Positions 32,866 to 44,055 of a stretch of 64,000 bases of DNA are shown piece by piece. The notes under the pieces were generated by a model. That model searched no databases, was not told the origin of the DNA, and saw only the letters and a list, made by a program, of their open reading frames with translations. The DNA comes from Rattus norvegicus (Eukaryota > Chordata > Mammalia > Rodentia > Muridae). How positions within the stretch are numbered: position 1 is the first letter of the stretch; each line of letters begins with the position of its first letter. Made by a program: the position numbers and the translations under genes. Location: contig NC_086023.1 of assembly GCF_036323735.1 (NCBI RefSeq), positions 17,223,501-17,287,500 of the forward strand. The letters run 5' to 3'.

Positions 32866-34556
32866 CCTTTTTTTTTTTTTTTATTAACTTGAGTATTTCT
32901 TATATACATTTCAAGTGTTATTCCCTTTCCCGGTTTCCGGGCAAACACCCCCCTCCCCCTCCCCTTTCTTATCGGTGTTCCCCTCCCCATCCTCCCCCCA
33001 TTGCCGCCCCCCCCCAACAATCTAGTTCACTGGGGGTTCAGTCTTAGCAGGACCCAGGGCTTCCCCTTCCACTGGTGCTCTTACTAGGATATTCATTCCT
33101 ACCTATGAGGTCAGAGTCCAGGGTCAGTCCATGTATAGTCTTTAGGTAGTGGCTTAGTCCCTGGAAGCTCTGGTTGCTTGGCATTGTTGTTCATAAGGGG
33201 CCTCGAGCCCCTTCAAGCTCTTCCAGTTCTTTCTCTGATTCCTTCAACGGGGGTCCTATTCTCAGTTCAGTGGTTTGCTGCTGGCATTCGCCTCTGTGTT
33301 TGCAGTATTCTGGCTGTGTCTCTCCTGTCGGTCTGCACTTCTTTGCTTCATCCATCTTGTCTAATTGGATGGCTGTATATGTATGGGCCACATGTGGGGC
33401 AGGCTCTGAATGGGTGTTCCTTCTGTGTCTGTTTTAATCTTTGCCTCTCTATTCCCTGCCAAGGGTATTCTTGTTCCCCTTTTAAAGAAGGAGTGAAGCA
33501 TTCACATTTTGATCATCTGTCTTGAGTTTCATTTGTTCTAGGCATCTAGGGTAATTCAAGCATTTGGGCTAATAGCCACTTATCAATGAGTGCATACCAT
33601 GTGTGTTTTTCTGTGATTGGGTTACCTCACTCAGGATGATATTTTCCAGTTCCAACCATTTGCCTACGAATTTCATAAACTCGTTGTTTTTGATAGCTGA
33701 GTAATATTCCATTGTGTAGCTGTACCACATTTTCTGTATCCATTCCTCTGTTGAAGGGCATCTGGGTTCTTTCCAGCTTCTGGCTATTATAAATAAGGCT
33801 GCGATGAACATAGTGGAGCATGTGTCTTTGTTATATGTTGGGGCATCTTTTGGGTATATGCCCAAGAGAGGTATAGCTGGGTCTTCAGGTAGTACTATGT
33901 CCAATTTTCTGAGGAACCTCCAGACTGATTTCCAGAATGGTTGTACCAGTCTGCAATCCCACCAACAATGGAGGAGTGTCCCTCTTTCTCCACATCCTCG
34001 CCAGCATTTGCTGTCTCCTGAGGTTTTGGTCTTAGCCATTCTGACTATGTGAGGTGGAATCTCAGGGTTGTTTTGATTTGCATTTCCCTGATGACTAAGG
34101 ATGTTGAACATTTCATTAGGTGTTTCTTAGCCACTCAGTATTCCTCAGCTGTGAATTCTTTGTTTAGCTCTTTACCCCATTTTTAATAGGGTTATTTGGT
34201 TCTCTGGAGTATAACTTCTGGAGTTCTTTGTATATATTAGATATTAGCCCTCTATCAGATATAGGATTGGTAAAGATCTTTTCCCAATCTGTTGGTTACC
34301 ATTTTGTCCTATTGACAGTGTCCTTTGCCTTACAGAAGCTTTGCAATTTTATGAGGTTCCATTTGTTGATTCTTGATCTTAGAGCATAAGCCATTGGTGT
34401 TCTGTTCAGAAAATGTTCCCTTATGTTCGAGGCTCTTCCCCATTTTCTCTTCTATTAGTTTTCAGTGTATCTGGTTTTTATGTGGAGGTCCTTGATCTAC
34501 TTGGACTTGAGCTTTGTATAGGAGTTAAGAACGGATCCATTTGCATTCTTCTACAT
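32866..34556 (-). mobile_element. L1 #3, 5'-truncated young rat L1
   Basis: The T run (32868-32882) is the A tail of an antisense L1 with canonical 3' end, G-rich 3' UTR (C-rich here, 32940-33015) and the C-terminal third of ORF2 (to 34556). ORF2 is read as 34111-33569 with the Cys/His motif CWRGCGERGTLLHCWWDC, and is broken upstream by frame changes. The truncation point corresponds to ORF2 codon about 945 of L1 #1. I find no clear TSD. Confidence 0.88.
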
Positions 34557-34564
34557 GCAAAGCC

Positions 34565-34923
34565 TTGTAGGGCGCCCTCCAGTGGTGAACAACGGTACTG
34601 TGCATGTGCAGTTTTTGCACCTGGTGTCAGTTGGCCAGTAATATGCTACTGAGGGGGCGGTACTATGCTAGTGAGGTGATTCATTCTCTGCCAATCCCTG
34701 GAGGACAAGTAGCAGGGGTGATAGTGGGGTGATAGTGGGGTGATTCGTGCTCCACCAATCCCTGAAAGACAATTAGCATAGCCCCAGCCTGTTTGTGTAT
34801 ATAAGGCGAGCGCTTTTGCCGCTTGGGGTCCCCGTATCAGCAATGAAGGTGTCCTGCAATAAAGGCTGTTGACAAGGATCCGACGGTGTTGCGTCTTCCT
34901 TGCCAGACGAGGTGGGCGCGACA
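34565..34923 (+). mobile_element. Solo LTR, class-II ERV type
   Basis: Begins TGTAGGGCGC and ends GGGCGCGACA. GTATATAAGGCG (34794 onward) is a TATA box, CAATAAAGG (AATAAA at 34858-34863) the poly(A) signal. AAGCCT is duplicated at 34559-34564 and 34924-34929, the 6-bp TSD expected for class-II elements. Two copies of GTGATAGTGGG are tandem near 34718-34740. No internal region remains, so LTR-LTR recombination removed the provirus. Confidence 0.9.
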
Positions 34924-34929
34924 AAGCCT

Positions 34930-36391
34930 CATTGTTTGCACTTAACTTTTATAGCCTCGTTCAAAGCCTCTGCTCTTGGATACATATTTAACTCTCCCAA
35001 GAATGCTTTCCTTACAGAAAATAGCACAAGCTTTAGAGCAAAGTTCAGGTAGAGCCTAACCAACCAAAGCTCTGTAGACTTTGAGACCATCTCTACTGTA
35101 GAGGTACTTACACTTATCTTAGAGAATTGTTATGTAAGAGCCAGTGAATAGACACATTGCTCTCATTCTGCCTTGACTGTGTTCTCTTCAAGATACCATT
35201 CCTCTTTGTTTCTTTGTATTACAGCACCCTGGCAGAGTCCAGCATAGAGTATTCTCTCAATAGATTAAATTAATAAAAAATAGGACAACACAGATTGAAT
35301 ATATGTCTTGTTAGAAAAAACAATCCAATGGTTAGTAATAACATAAATGCCATGTAATAATATAAACACTATGTATGTCGATATATTTTATATTAATATA
35401 AATGTAACTATTAATAAGACTGTTGTACATATACAAACTCTAGTTGGACTTAACGTTTAACCCAGTATATAAACTCAAGCTGATCCTGAATGGTATTTTA
35501 TCATTTTATAAAAGTATATTTTCCTTCTGACTTCTGATTAGAGAAATGAACCAGAAGTCCAAATCCAAGTCCTTGATTTGCTTGTATAAAACCATTTCAG
35601 GCTGAAACAACTGGCGTCTAGCCTTCAAACTCAGAATTTATAACTCAGAAGTCCTCCACCATTTGAAATTTGGTTACATACAAAATCAAACCTAATTCAG
35701 ACCATTAATTACAGAGCTCCTAATGTCCCATTCAGCTCTGATAGCTTCATTCTCTGGAAGAAAACCACAACAATTATGAAACAGTGATTTCCCACTGGCT
35801 TGGAGATTTCAACTTCTTTGGGATTTCACCCAGCTCTATGGTGATTAAGCCACATTTTTCCCCCTTGTTAGGAATAAGGTGCATCAGGAAATTGCACAGA
35901 ATGGCTTTGGCTACTTTACATGTAGCAACACCAAGAATAAGCCCGGGCTGTGAACCAGAAAGGGTGGCATTTTGCCTGCCAGGTCTGTTCCTTCTTCTGG
36001 TCACAGCACCCTCATTTTGCAGGAGGATATAACTCCTCACATTGTCTCAGCCATGTTAGATGTAAACCAAGGTATTATCCTTTTCCAGGCGATCCATGGT
36101 GACTTATTTCACCCAACTGGGTTTTCTCTATCTCCCCTAGCATTGTGTCTTGAAGTATAGCCATGCACTCACATTGGTTATCCAAATCTCAGAGCTAATC
36201 TTGGGTTCATTGTGCCCACAGCTTAGTTCTGCAGTGTGTGTGTGTGTGGGTCCTCTTCATGTTCTACAGACAGCAAAAACAGAACTAAGAAGGAAACTCT
36301 GTTCAGCATAACTTATTTGGGCTGGTTCAAACTTCTAGAGTCTGACACCAGACCCTTTCTTTTAGACATGTTTAAGATCAGTACAATTTTG
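34930..36391. other. No identifiable gene or repeat
   Basis: About 1.4 kb of AT-rich sequence without an open frame of note and no repeat I can name. It is the longest stretch here that may be unique DNA. Confidence 0.5.
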
Positions 36392-36402
36392 GAAAGTTTC
36401 TT

Positions 36403-36573
36403 TTTTTTTTTTTAAGATTTATTTTGTTTACTTCATGTATATGAATACACTGTTGCTGTCTTCAGGCACACCAGAAGGGGACATCAGATCTCATTACAAA
36501 TGGTTGCTGGGAATTAAACTCAGGTTCAAAGAGCAGTCAGTGCTCTTTACCACTGAGCCATCTCTCCAGGCCA
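36403..36573 (-). repeat. B2 SINE
   Basis: Antisense B2 with T run on the left. GAAAGTTTCTT at 36392-36402 and 36574-36584 is the TSD. 36585-37354 contains no identifiable feature. Confidence 0.93.
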
Positions 36574-37354
36574 GAAAGTTTCTTAATAACAATTATTCTC
36601 ACTCCCCAAATCCCATTTGCACAGTAAGCTTAAGGTATGACTATACTGAAACTCTTTTTCAAAGTACATATGACTTTTACCATGCAGATAAATAGACTGT
36701 GTAGCTTAAGGGCCTAGGATCTAGTGTGTCTCTGAGAGAGTGTAGAGGACACCAGGCTACAAAGTGCATGTGGCGTCTCTCCTAGGTTCTATTGATTGAG
36801 AAAAAAAACTAAAGACAAAAAGGTCTAGGGAGTCTTCGATAAACCTACTCCAGCATTCTGGATGGAAAACAGCTATACACACCCCTGATTGATAGAGAAA
36901 CCTGTGCTCATAAGAACATCATACCCTGTACACAGCAGTTTCTTCACTTTGGAGAGCAACTTACCATGGGTTCTGTTGCTCACCACAGTCCTAACCAACA
37001 CACAGGAAAGATTGTTTTTCAGGGATATTAATGTTAGCATTATTTTGAGCAATACTACAAGAGTGTGAGTGTCTAACAATGGATAGGTCCTGGGACTGGT
37101 GTGGCTGCATGCACTTACCTGAACAATGCCAATGTCTAAGCATGGTTCTTCTCTTCAGTTACCAGTAACCTCGAATATTACCATTGATTGTTTCCAGGAG
37201 TATACACTAAAACAGGGGTATTGTTAAGAGACAAGCAATGGAATTTTTTAAATAAAATTGTACAAAGAAAGAATTTTAACTTATATTATCTGATCAGCAA
37301 TATCTTTCAGACTTTAATTCCATTTTTTCTTTTTGAAGTTTACTCATTCCTATA

Positions 37355-37562
37355 TTCCTTTATGTATTTACTTGAGACAGGATTTAGTGTATCCCAAGCT
37401 GGCCATCAATTCACTATGTAGCCATGGACAATCTTCCTCCATCCTTAAGGGTGACTGCTGATCCTCCTGTCTATGCTGGTCAATGGTAATGCACCATGAC
37501 ATCTGGTTTATGAGGTACTGGGAATGGCACTCTGCCAACTGTGCTACACCTTGAAGCCCACT
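37355..37562 (-). repeat. B4-type SINE, diverged
   Basis: ttgagacaggatttagtgta with 'ctggccatcaattcactatgtagcc' (B1-like) followed by 'gaggtactgggaatggcactctgccaactgtgctacaccttgaagccc' (tRNA-like). Confidence 0.5.
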
Positions 37563-37594
37563 GACCTTTAATTTTTCTGTGTCAAACTGTGATC

Positions 37595-37690
37595 TCAGGT
37601 AGGAGAGATGATTCACATCTGTAATCCCACCACTTGCAGGCTGAGGGAAGAGGATTTTCATGAGTTTGAAATTGGCCTATCTGAAGAAAA
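37595..37690 (+). repeat. B1 SINE fragment, diverged
   Basis: tcacatctgtaatcccaccacttgcaggctgaggga, sense B1. 37691-38185 has no gene, only a short AGCAGCAGTAGCAGCAGC run near 38059. Confidence 0.55.
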
Positions 37691-38188
37691 AGAAATAAAT
37701 TAAACCGGTCTTTGTAGATGAACAGCAAGACTTAATGGAAAATGATCTTGTATGTCAGCTGGAGACCTGGCTTCTAGTTCAGGTACTCTTGTTCATTGTC
37801 TCTACCTCTTTAGAAGACTAATTTACATCTTACTCCTTACTCATCTGACCTATATTCAGAGAACAAATGAGACTGAATGCTTTCTGAACTGCAGAGCATT
37901 TCAGATTTGTAAGTTAGTGTTTACCTACCAACAATTATTTGTTTAAAATAAAATATTTACTTAATAGAGCTGATTCCTTCTACCAACTAAGTATTCTATG
38001 ATTGATATAAAAAATGTAATGTATAGATCCATGTAATTTGCATAGACATAGGCTACCAGCAGCAGTAGCAGCAGCCCTTGGGAATTTGCTCAATATCTTT
38101 ATTCCTGGCTCCACTCTAGATAAGCTTTATCAGAAGCCCTAGGTCAGGAAGTGGTGGACACTCCTTTCTGATGCTTTATTTTTATTTT

Positions 38189-38232
<44 letters not shown>
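38189..38232 (+). repeat. (GT)n microsatellite
   Basis: GT dinucleotide run immediately left of an LTR-B copy. Confidence 0.97.
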
Positions 38233-38233
<1 letters not shown>

Positions 38234-38578
38234 GTGGTTGCTTGGATAAGAAAAGGCTTGGTCATTAAGGAGTGGATTAAGGGTTATGACCTTGTTGGAG
38301 TATAAGTGGCCTTGTTGGAGAACATGTATCACTGAGGGTGGGTATTGAGATTTCAAAAGCCCAAAGTAGGCCCAGTGGCTTTTTCTTCCTGCTGCCTTTA
38401 GTTCAGATATAGAACTCTCAGGTACTATGTCTACCTGTGTGCAGCCACACTCCCCACCATGAGGATAATCCACTAAACCTCTGAAACTATAAGCAAGCCC
38501 CAAATTAAATCCTTTTTGTTTTTTTGAGTTGCTGAGGTCAGGGTGTCTCTTCACAACAGTAGAACACTAAGATGTGTT
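38233..38578 (+). repeat. LTR-B copy (rodent LTR-like family, label mine)
   Basis: ttgttggagaacatgtatcactgagggtgg through ctaaacctctgaaactataagcaagcc, an ATTAAA-like poly(A) word and 'agtagaacactaag'. The order and the end near CTAAG match the copy at 39092. An ID inserted at its right edge. Confidence 0.6.
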
Positions 38579-38683
38579 TGTTTGTTTTTTCTTTTTTTTT
38601 CTTTTTTTTCAGAGCTGGGGACCGAACCCAGGGCCTTGTGCTTGCTAGGCAAGCGCTCTACCACTGAGCTAAATCCCCAACCC
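38579..38683 (-). repeat. ID (BC1-type) SINE
   Basis: Antisense ID. CTAAGATGTGTT at 38567-38578 and 38684-38695 is a 12-bp TSD. Confidence 0.97.
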
Positions 38684-38779
38684 CTAAGATGTGTTAAGTC
38701 CAGTAATAGATATTCAGTATCTTCCTTATTTTTTTAAAATAGAATTTCTCATTGAAGCTCATTTTTTGAGGGGGAGTGA

Positions 38780-38945
38780 GAGTTAGGCCAGTAAGATCTG
38801 CCTATCTCTGCTTTCTTTCTACCCCAGTGATGGAATTACAGGCACATGGCATCATGTCAGGCTTGTTATGTGGGCACTAGATGTCCAAACTCAGGTCTAA
38901 GTTTTGGTAGCAAGCACCTGACCCACTTAGTCATTGAGGTTTTGT
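38780..38945 (-). repeat. B4-type SINE
   Basis: B1-like 'cagtgatggaattacaggcacatggc' followed by tRNA-like 'gtagcaagcacctgacccacttagtcattgag'. Confidence 0.55.
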
Positions 38946-39065
38946 TTTTTAAGATGGGATTTCACTGTATCGTCCAGACTGATTTCAAATGCCTAGCTTT
39001 AGCAATCTCTATCCCAGCTCCTGGAGTAGCTGGGGTTATAAGCCTATGCCACTACAGTGGGTTCA
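38946..39065 (-). repeat. B1 SINE, diverged
   Basis: agatgggatttcactgtatcgtccagactg and 'ctggagtagctggggttataagcctatgccac' are antisense B1, directly next to the B4. Confidence 0.6.
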
Positions 39066-39091
39066 GACATTATGTTTGACCAGACCTTCTG

Positions 39092-39431
39092 GTAGTTTGA
39101 ATCAAAATAGCCCCCGTAGACCCACAGGGAAGTGGCACTATTAGGAACTGTAACCATGTTTGAGTAGCTGTGTCACTGTGGGTGGGCTTTGAGGCTTCAG
39201 AAGCTCAAGCCAGGGCCAGTGTCTCTCTCTTCATGCTGCCTATGAATCTAGATGTACAATTCTTAGCTACTTATCCAGCACCATGTCTTCTTGTCTGCCA
39301 CAGTGCTTTCTACCATGAGGATAGTGGACTAAACCTCTGAACTGTAAGTCAGTCCCAATGAAATATTTTTCTTTATAAGGGTTGCTGTGGCCATGGTGTC
39401 TGTTCATAGCAATAAAACCCTAAGTAAGACA
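39092..39431 (+). repeat. LTR-B copy
   Basis: GGTAGTTTGAATCAAAATAG to CAATAAAACCCTAAGTAAGACA. It carries the same 'gtgtcactgtgggtgggctttgag' and 'ggactaaacctctgaactgtaag' landmarks as the copy at 38233. Confidence 0.65.
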
Positions 39432-39709
39432 GGCCACCCAAGAATTCCTGTGCCCACTACAGGGAAGCATTAGCCATGACATTTTCATCCCAGATACTCA
39501 TCTTTCTGTCAAATGTAGTTCTTTCTTATAATGTGAATAACAGTAGTAACAATGATGAAAATGCCACATACATTAAATTACATTTCTTCCCTTCTTCTTT
39601 AGACTAATACTCACCTGGAATCCAGTGACCAAAAGAAAATAATACTGTGTGTTCAAAAGCATCCAATAGGGGCTAGGGAGATAGGTCAATTGGAAAACAG
39701 CTTACTATA

Positions 39710-39715
<6 letters not shown>

Positions 39716-39760
<45 letters not shown>
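39716..39760 (+). repeat. (AC)n microsatellite
   Basis: AC dinucleotide run. From 39761 to 41731 (about 2 kb) I see no gene and no repeat I can name; the region is AT-rich. Confidence 0.97.
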
Positions 39761-39762
<2 letters not shown>

Positions 39763-41731
39763 CCAGAGATTTCTTGCTCTTGATGTCAAATCCAGAGTAC
39801 TTCAGACTTCTCAAGACTCAAACATCTCCTGAGCTGGTCATGGTTTCTAGCATCATCCCCTACAATGTCTGCTTCAAGAGCCTGACCTCTTTTTTTTTCC
39901 TACCGGAGGGCTATGGTAATTAACTTAGTAGATCTTCTGCTTACTTTGATCTTCTATTTCTTTGAGATTCTGATCCAATGTCTTCAGTCAGCAAATCTTT
40001 CCATAAGCACTCTCCTCCATCATTCTCATTGGTCACATTCTCATCTCCCTACACTCCAATGCAGAATAATTCCACAAAAGAACAACTTTTGTTCAGACCC
40101 TAGGATAAGTCAGATTCAGCAGAGGGAAATGTTGCATGTTTGTCAAGTGAAGGAATTAAGTGCTTGCAGCATTCCAAGCAGCTATCCCTGTCTTCATTAA
40201 TTAATGATAGTTCAGACTGAGTCATGTTGTCATGTGAAATTTTGTATATCTTCATAATAGTATGATAGAGTCTCACAGAGAAAGAGAATAGAATGTGCAT
40301 ACAGAGAAAGACACTAATCACAAGCATTGGTTTATGTGATTATGTAGGCTGATGATGCAAAATTCTGCAGAGCCAATGTCCAACTTTGTGTCAAAGGCCA
40401 ACACTGTTGTGGGATCTGGAAGAGGTGATGAAGAGGCCCAGGATTTTGTTCTAGTCAAATCTCTCCCTCATCAGTTGAGGTGCACCTCATAGGGAGAACA
40501 ATATGCTGTAGTCAATCATCTGTTAAAAGATAATCTTATTCACAAACACCCTCACAGACACACATATAGAAATGGAGACTCCAGTCAAGTTGACGTATAA
40601 AATTAATTCCATCATTTCAATGTCTGGTTATCCTTGTTTATTATTATCGCAAAGTAAATTGAGCCTCAGGACACAGATATCTGTCTTGAAGCATAGAAGA
40701 GGACCTCATTCCAGCCTGGACACCACCTACATGCCTTATTCACTGGATGTGTTTCTCACAAAATCATGCATTTTGTGGAAGAAAAGGACATAAAGAAACA
40801 TTAAGCAGTTAAGAAACTAGGTTTTGTTTTTGTTTTTGTTTGGTCAGCTGGTTTTGTTTTAGGTCTTTTTTTTAAAAGCCAAGTTCAAGCTAGAGATAAA
40901 TAATCCCTTGGTAAAATATCAGTGTCTTTTAGGGACAGCCAACTCCCTGTCACTCAAGCAGGTGCATTTTAGTGAATAGCTTCCCACAAATGTGTGCCGG
41001 CTCAGGGCCTGGGGAAATCCAGAGCTGGGGAAAACGCAGCACTATTCATATTCAGATAGAAATACAAAAGTTTTATTTACTATGACTGCCAGCTTTTGGC
41101 TGTCCTTTGTGACAGCTCACCCACGTTTCTTCTATGCACACAGTCAAAATATTGAGTATTATCCTTTGGCTATGCAAGCTTCCTCTCTGGGTGTTTTCCT
41201 TCCACTATCTTGAAGAATGGCTCAATGCAAACTGTTTTTTAAAATAAAAAAGGGAAAAAAATCAATTATTTAACCCTTGAGAATAATTTTTAAAGGTAGC
41301 ACAAGCATCTCCATATGAATCACATTAAATTCTAATATTTTCATTTGAATTGAAAGAACATTCACAGGCTCTTCTTTTTGCATGGAAATAAAAAGAAAAG
41401 TTGGAAATGCAGACACAAAGGTTTGGAGAGGAGAGTCAATGCTCTTCTGCAGTATTGAGGCAGATCAGCTATTACTGGGAGATTCACTGTTTAATGCCTT
41501 CCACATAACAAAGTGAAAGGCAAAATGAGTGAATGATGTGCTGACTTTAACTCTCCATGAAGATGAATGAATGCTGTAACATTGCATATCATATAGAACA
41601 GATGGAGCTGCATGGCAACTTGTGGCACATCTGGCAGTGCTAATGGCCTGAGATGGACAGAAGAATGTCAAAGAGGTTGCCAGTGCCTACCCTAACAAGG
41701 GTTTTAAGACTCCAGAGTATGCACTACCAGT

Positions 41732-42118
41732 TGTTCTGGTTAGTTTACTCTCAACATGACATGAGCTGGGGTCATCTGGGAAGAGGAAACCCCAACTGGG
41801 AAAATGCCCCCATCAAATAGACCAGTAGGAATATCTAGGAGACACTTTCTGGATTAATGATTGAGTGAATGATTTGGGAGGGCCCAGCCCACTATGGGTA
41901 GTGCCACATGTGGGCTAGTGGTCCTGGATGGTATAAGAAAGCAGGCTGAGCAAGCCAGGCAGAGCAAGTCAATGAGCAATATTCCTCCATGGCTTGAGAT
42001 CCTTCCCTGACTATGCTTCATGATAGATTATGAACCACGATGTAAAATAAACCCCTTTTCTCAACAAGTTCCCTTTGGTCATGCTCTTTGTAACAGTAGG
42101 AGAACAGAGGCCTAACAA
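41732..42118 (+). repeat. LTR-A copy, essentially complete
   Basis: TGTTCTGGTTAGTTTACTCT, then GATGGTATAAGAAAGCAGGC (TATA-like), GTAAAATAAACCCCTTTTC (poly(A) signal) and the end GGCCTAACAAGG. The best reference in this window for the family's architecture. Confidence 0.75.
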
Positions 42119-42267
42119 GGGCACTGGGTGAGGCAGGGGGATAGAACTCAGCACTGGAGAAACACCTGCAATTGGGGCTGGGGTTAGGTCCTGGAGTCTA
42201 CTCTCTCTCTGCCCATACCCACCACTTTCTCACAAGGAGTATTCCTTTATGAAAATGAGACATGCTG

Positions 42268-42415
42268 GTGCTGGAGAGATGGCTCAATGTAAAGAGAACT
42301 TGTTCCTTTGGAGGACCTAGGTTTGATTTCCATCACCTCTGTGGCAACTCACATCATCTGTAACCTCATTTATACACTAAAAACATTCATAAATACAAAA
42401 TAAATCTTCAAAAAT
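42268..42415 (+). repeat. B2 SINE, diverged
   Basis: GGTGCTGGAGAGATGGCTCA head, 'ggaggacctaggtttgatttcc' body and an A-rich tail. Confidence 0.8.
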
Positions 42416-42424
42416 AAATGAATT

Positions 42425-42515
42425 GATAAGACATAGCGTGCACCTTTAGTTTCTCAGTACTCAGGAGATAGAGGCAGGAGAATTCCTGTGAGTTCAAGTG
42501 GAGTTATCTTCAAGC
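42425..42515 (+). repeat. B1 SINE fragment
   Basis: tagtttctcagtactcaggagatagaggcagga, sense B1 directly after the B2. Confidence 0.55.
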
Positions 42516-42588
42516 AAGCACACAAGTCCTATTCAGATGCTCTACATTTTTAATGACTCATGTTTTGTTTCACTCTGTTTTATAATTG

Positions 42589-42988
42589 TACTGTCTGGTT
42601 TGTGTCAGCTTGACACACGCTAAAGTTATCAGAGAGGAAGAAACCCCACTTGAGAAAATGCTTCTATGAGATCTAGCTGTAAGGCATTTTATTAATTAGC
42701 GACTAGTGGAGGAGGGTCCAGCCCATGGTGAGTGGTGCCATCCCTGAACTGGTGGCCTTGGGTTCTATAAGAAAGCAGGATGAGAAAGCCAGGTGAAGCA
42801 ATGCAGAAAGCTGCAGCCACCAATGGTTTCTGAATCAGCTCCTGTCTCTATGCATCCTCTCCTTTTTGAGTTTCTATCCTGATTTCAAACATAAGCAATA
42901 TGGAAGTGTAAGCCAAATAAGCCTCTTTCCCTCCAACTTGCTTTTGGTCATGTTGTTTTGTCTCAACAATAGAAACTCTAACTATGAC
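42589..42988 (+). repeat. LTR-A copy, complete
   Basis: TGTCTGGTTTGTGTCAGCTT to CTAACTATGACA, with GTTCTATAAGAAAGCAGG and CAAATAAGCC. A second complete member within 900 bp of the first. Confidence 0.75.
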
Positions 42989-42989
42989 A

Positions 42990-44045
42990 ATGAGAGGTAC
43001 TCAACTGTGTTTTATTTATTCATTCACCAGTTTATGGACAGAGGGTCATTTCTTATCCATTGAGAATGTGCTGTAATCAACACAGGAGTACAAAATCTCT
43101 TTGAAATATAATTCATTTTCCTTTGGATATATACCCAATAACCAATATTCAATAATCCAATAATGATTATTGAATCATGTGGTAGTTTTATTTTCATTTT
43201 TTGAGAGAGCCTCATATTGTTTTCCATATTTCTTCCAGCTACATGCTGAATTCTCATTTCTCTATAACCTTACCTTTCTTTTAGTCTTTTATTCATTAAA
43301 ATTGTTATACATGTATTTACTATATTCTGATATTACATTCTTCACTACCCCCCTTCAGTTCTATCTGGGACCCATGAGCCCATCTCCTTCAGGATTTAAT
43401 GTTTTTTTATAAGTTATTATTATAATAGGCTTCTGAGTCCACTTAATGCTGACCATATGTACTTGAGTGTGGGGCCATCCCCACCAGTGGCCACATCCCC
43501 AAATTAAAATGACAACACTCAGCCTGTAGCAGTCATTAGTATAGTTCTTTAGGTAGGGTAGAGCCTTGGAACCTCCTCTGCCATCCATGCTGGAGTTTTT
43601 ATTAATGTCACGTTTTGCAGGTAACCACAATTGCTGTGAATTCATCAAAGCAGTGCTCATATCACACGCAAAGAGGACCTATGCCCATCCTCTAGTTTTT
43701 ACATTATTTTCCATTGCCCTTTTATATTCTTCCTGAGCCTTGGATGTGGATAGGTTGATACATGACAGTTCTATGGCTGAATGAACACTGACAGTCATTG
43801 TTTCTCAGAACATTGATCAGTTATGTCTCAGTATTATCATTATTTACTGCACAAAGAAGTTTCTCTGATCAAATGTTGAATGAAGTATAATTTATATATA
43901 TACATCAATATTAAGGAGGTTTGATGACATATCCATTTAGTGAGGCAACAAGCATTAAGTTCTTCCCTTGGGCCAATGATATCTCAAGTTACCGGCATGT
44001 TATCAGTCATGAAATCCCTCCAGTGGAGTGAACTTCAGATCCTAT
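42990..44045 (-). mobile_element. Old L1 3' region, antisense
   Basis: Segments such as ccattgagaatgtgctgtaatcaacac, tttggatatatacccaataacc (ORF2 end) and 'gtggggccatccccaccagtggccac', 'gcaggtaaccacaattgctgtgaattcat' (3' UTR) are an old murine L1 on the minus strand. L1 #2 begins just after it. No open frames. Confidence 0.65.
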
Positions 44046-44055
44046 TAGAAAGTAT

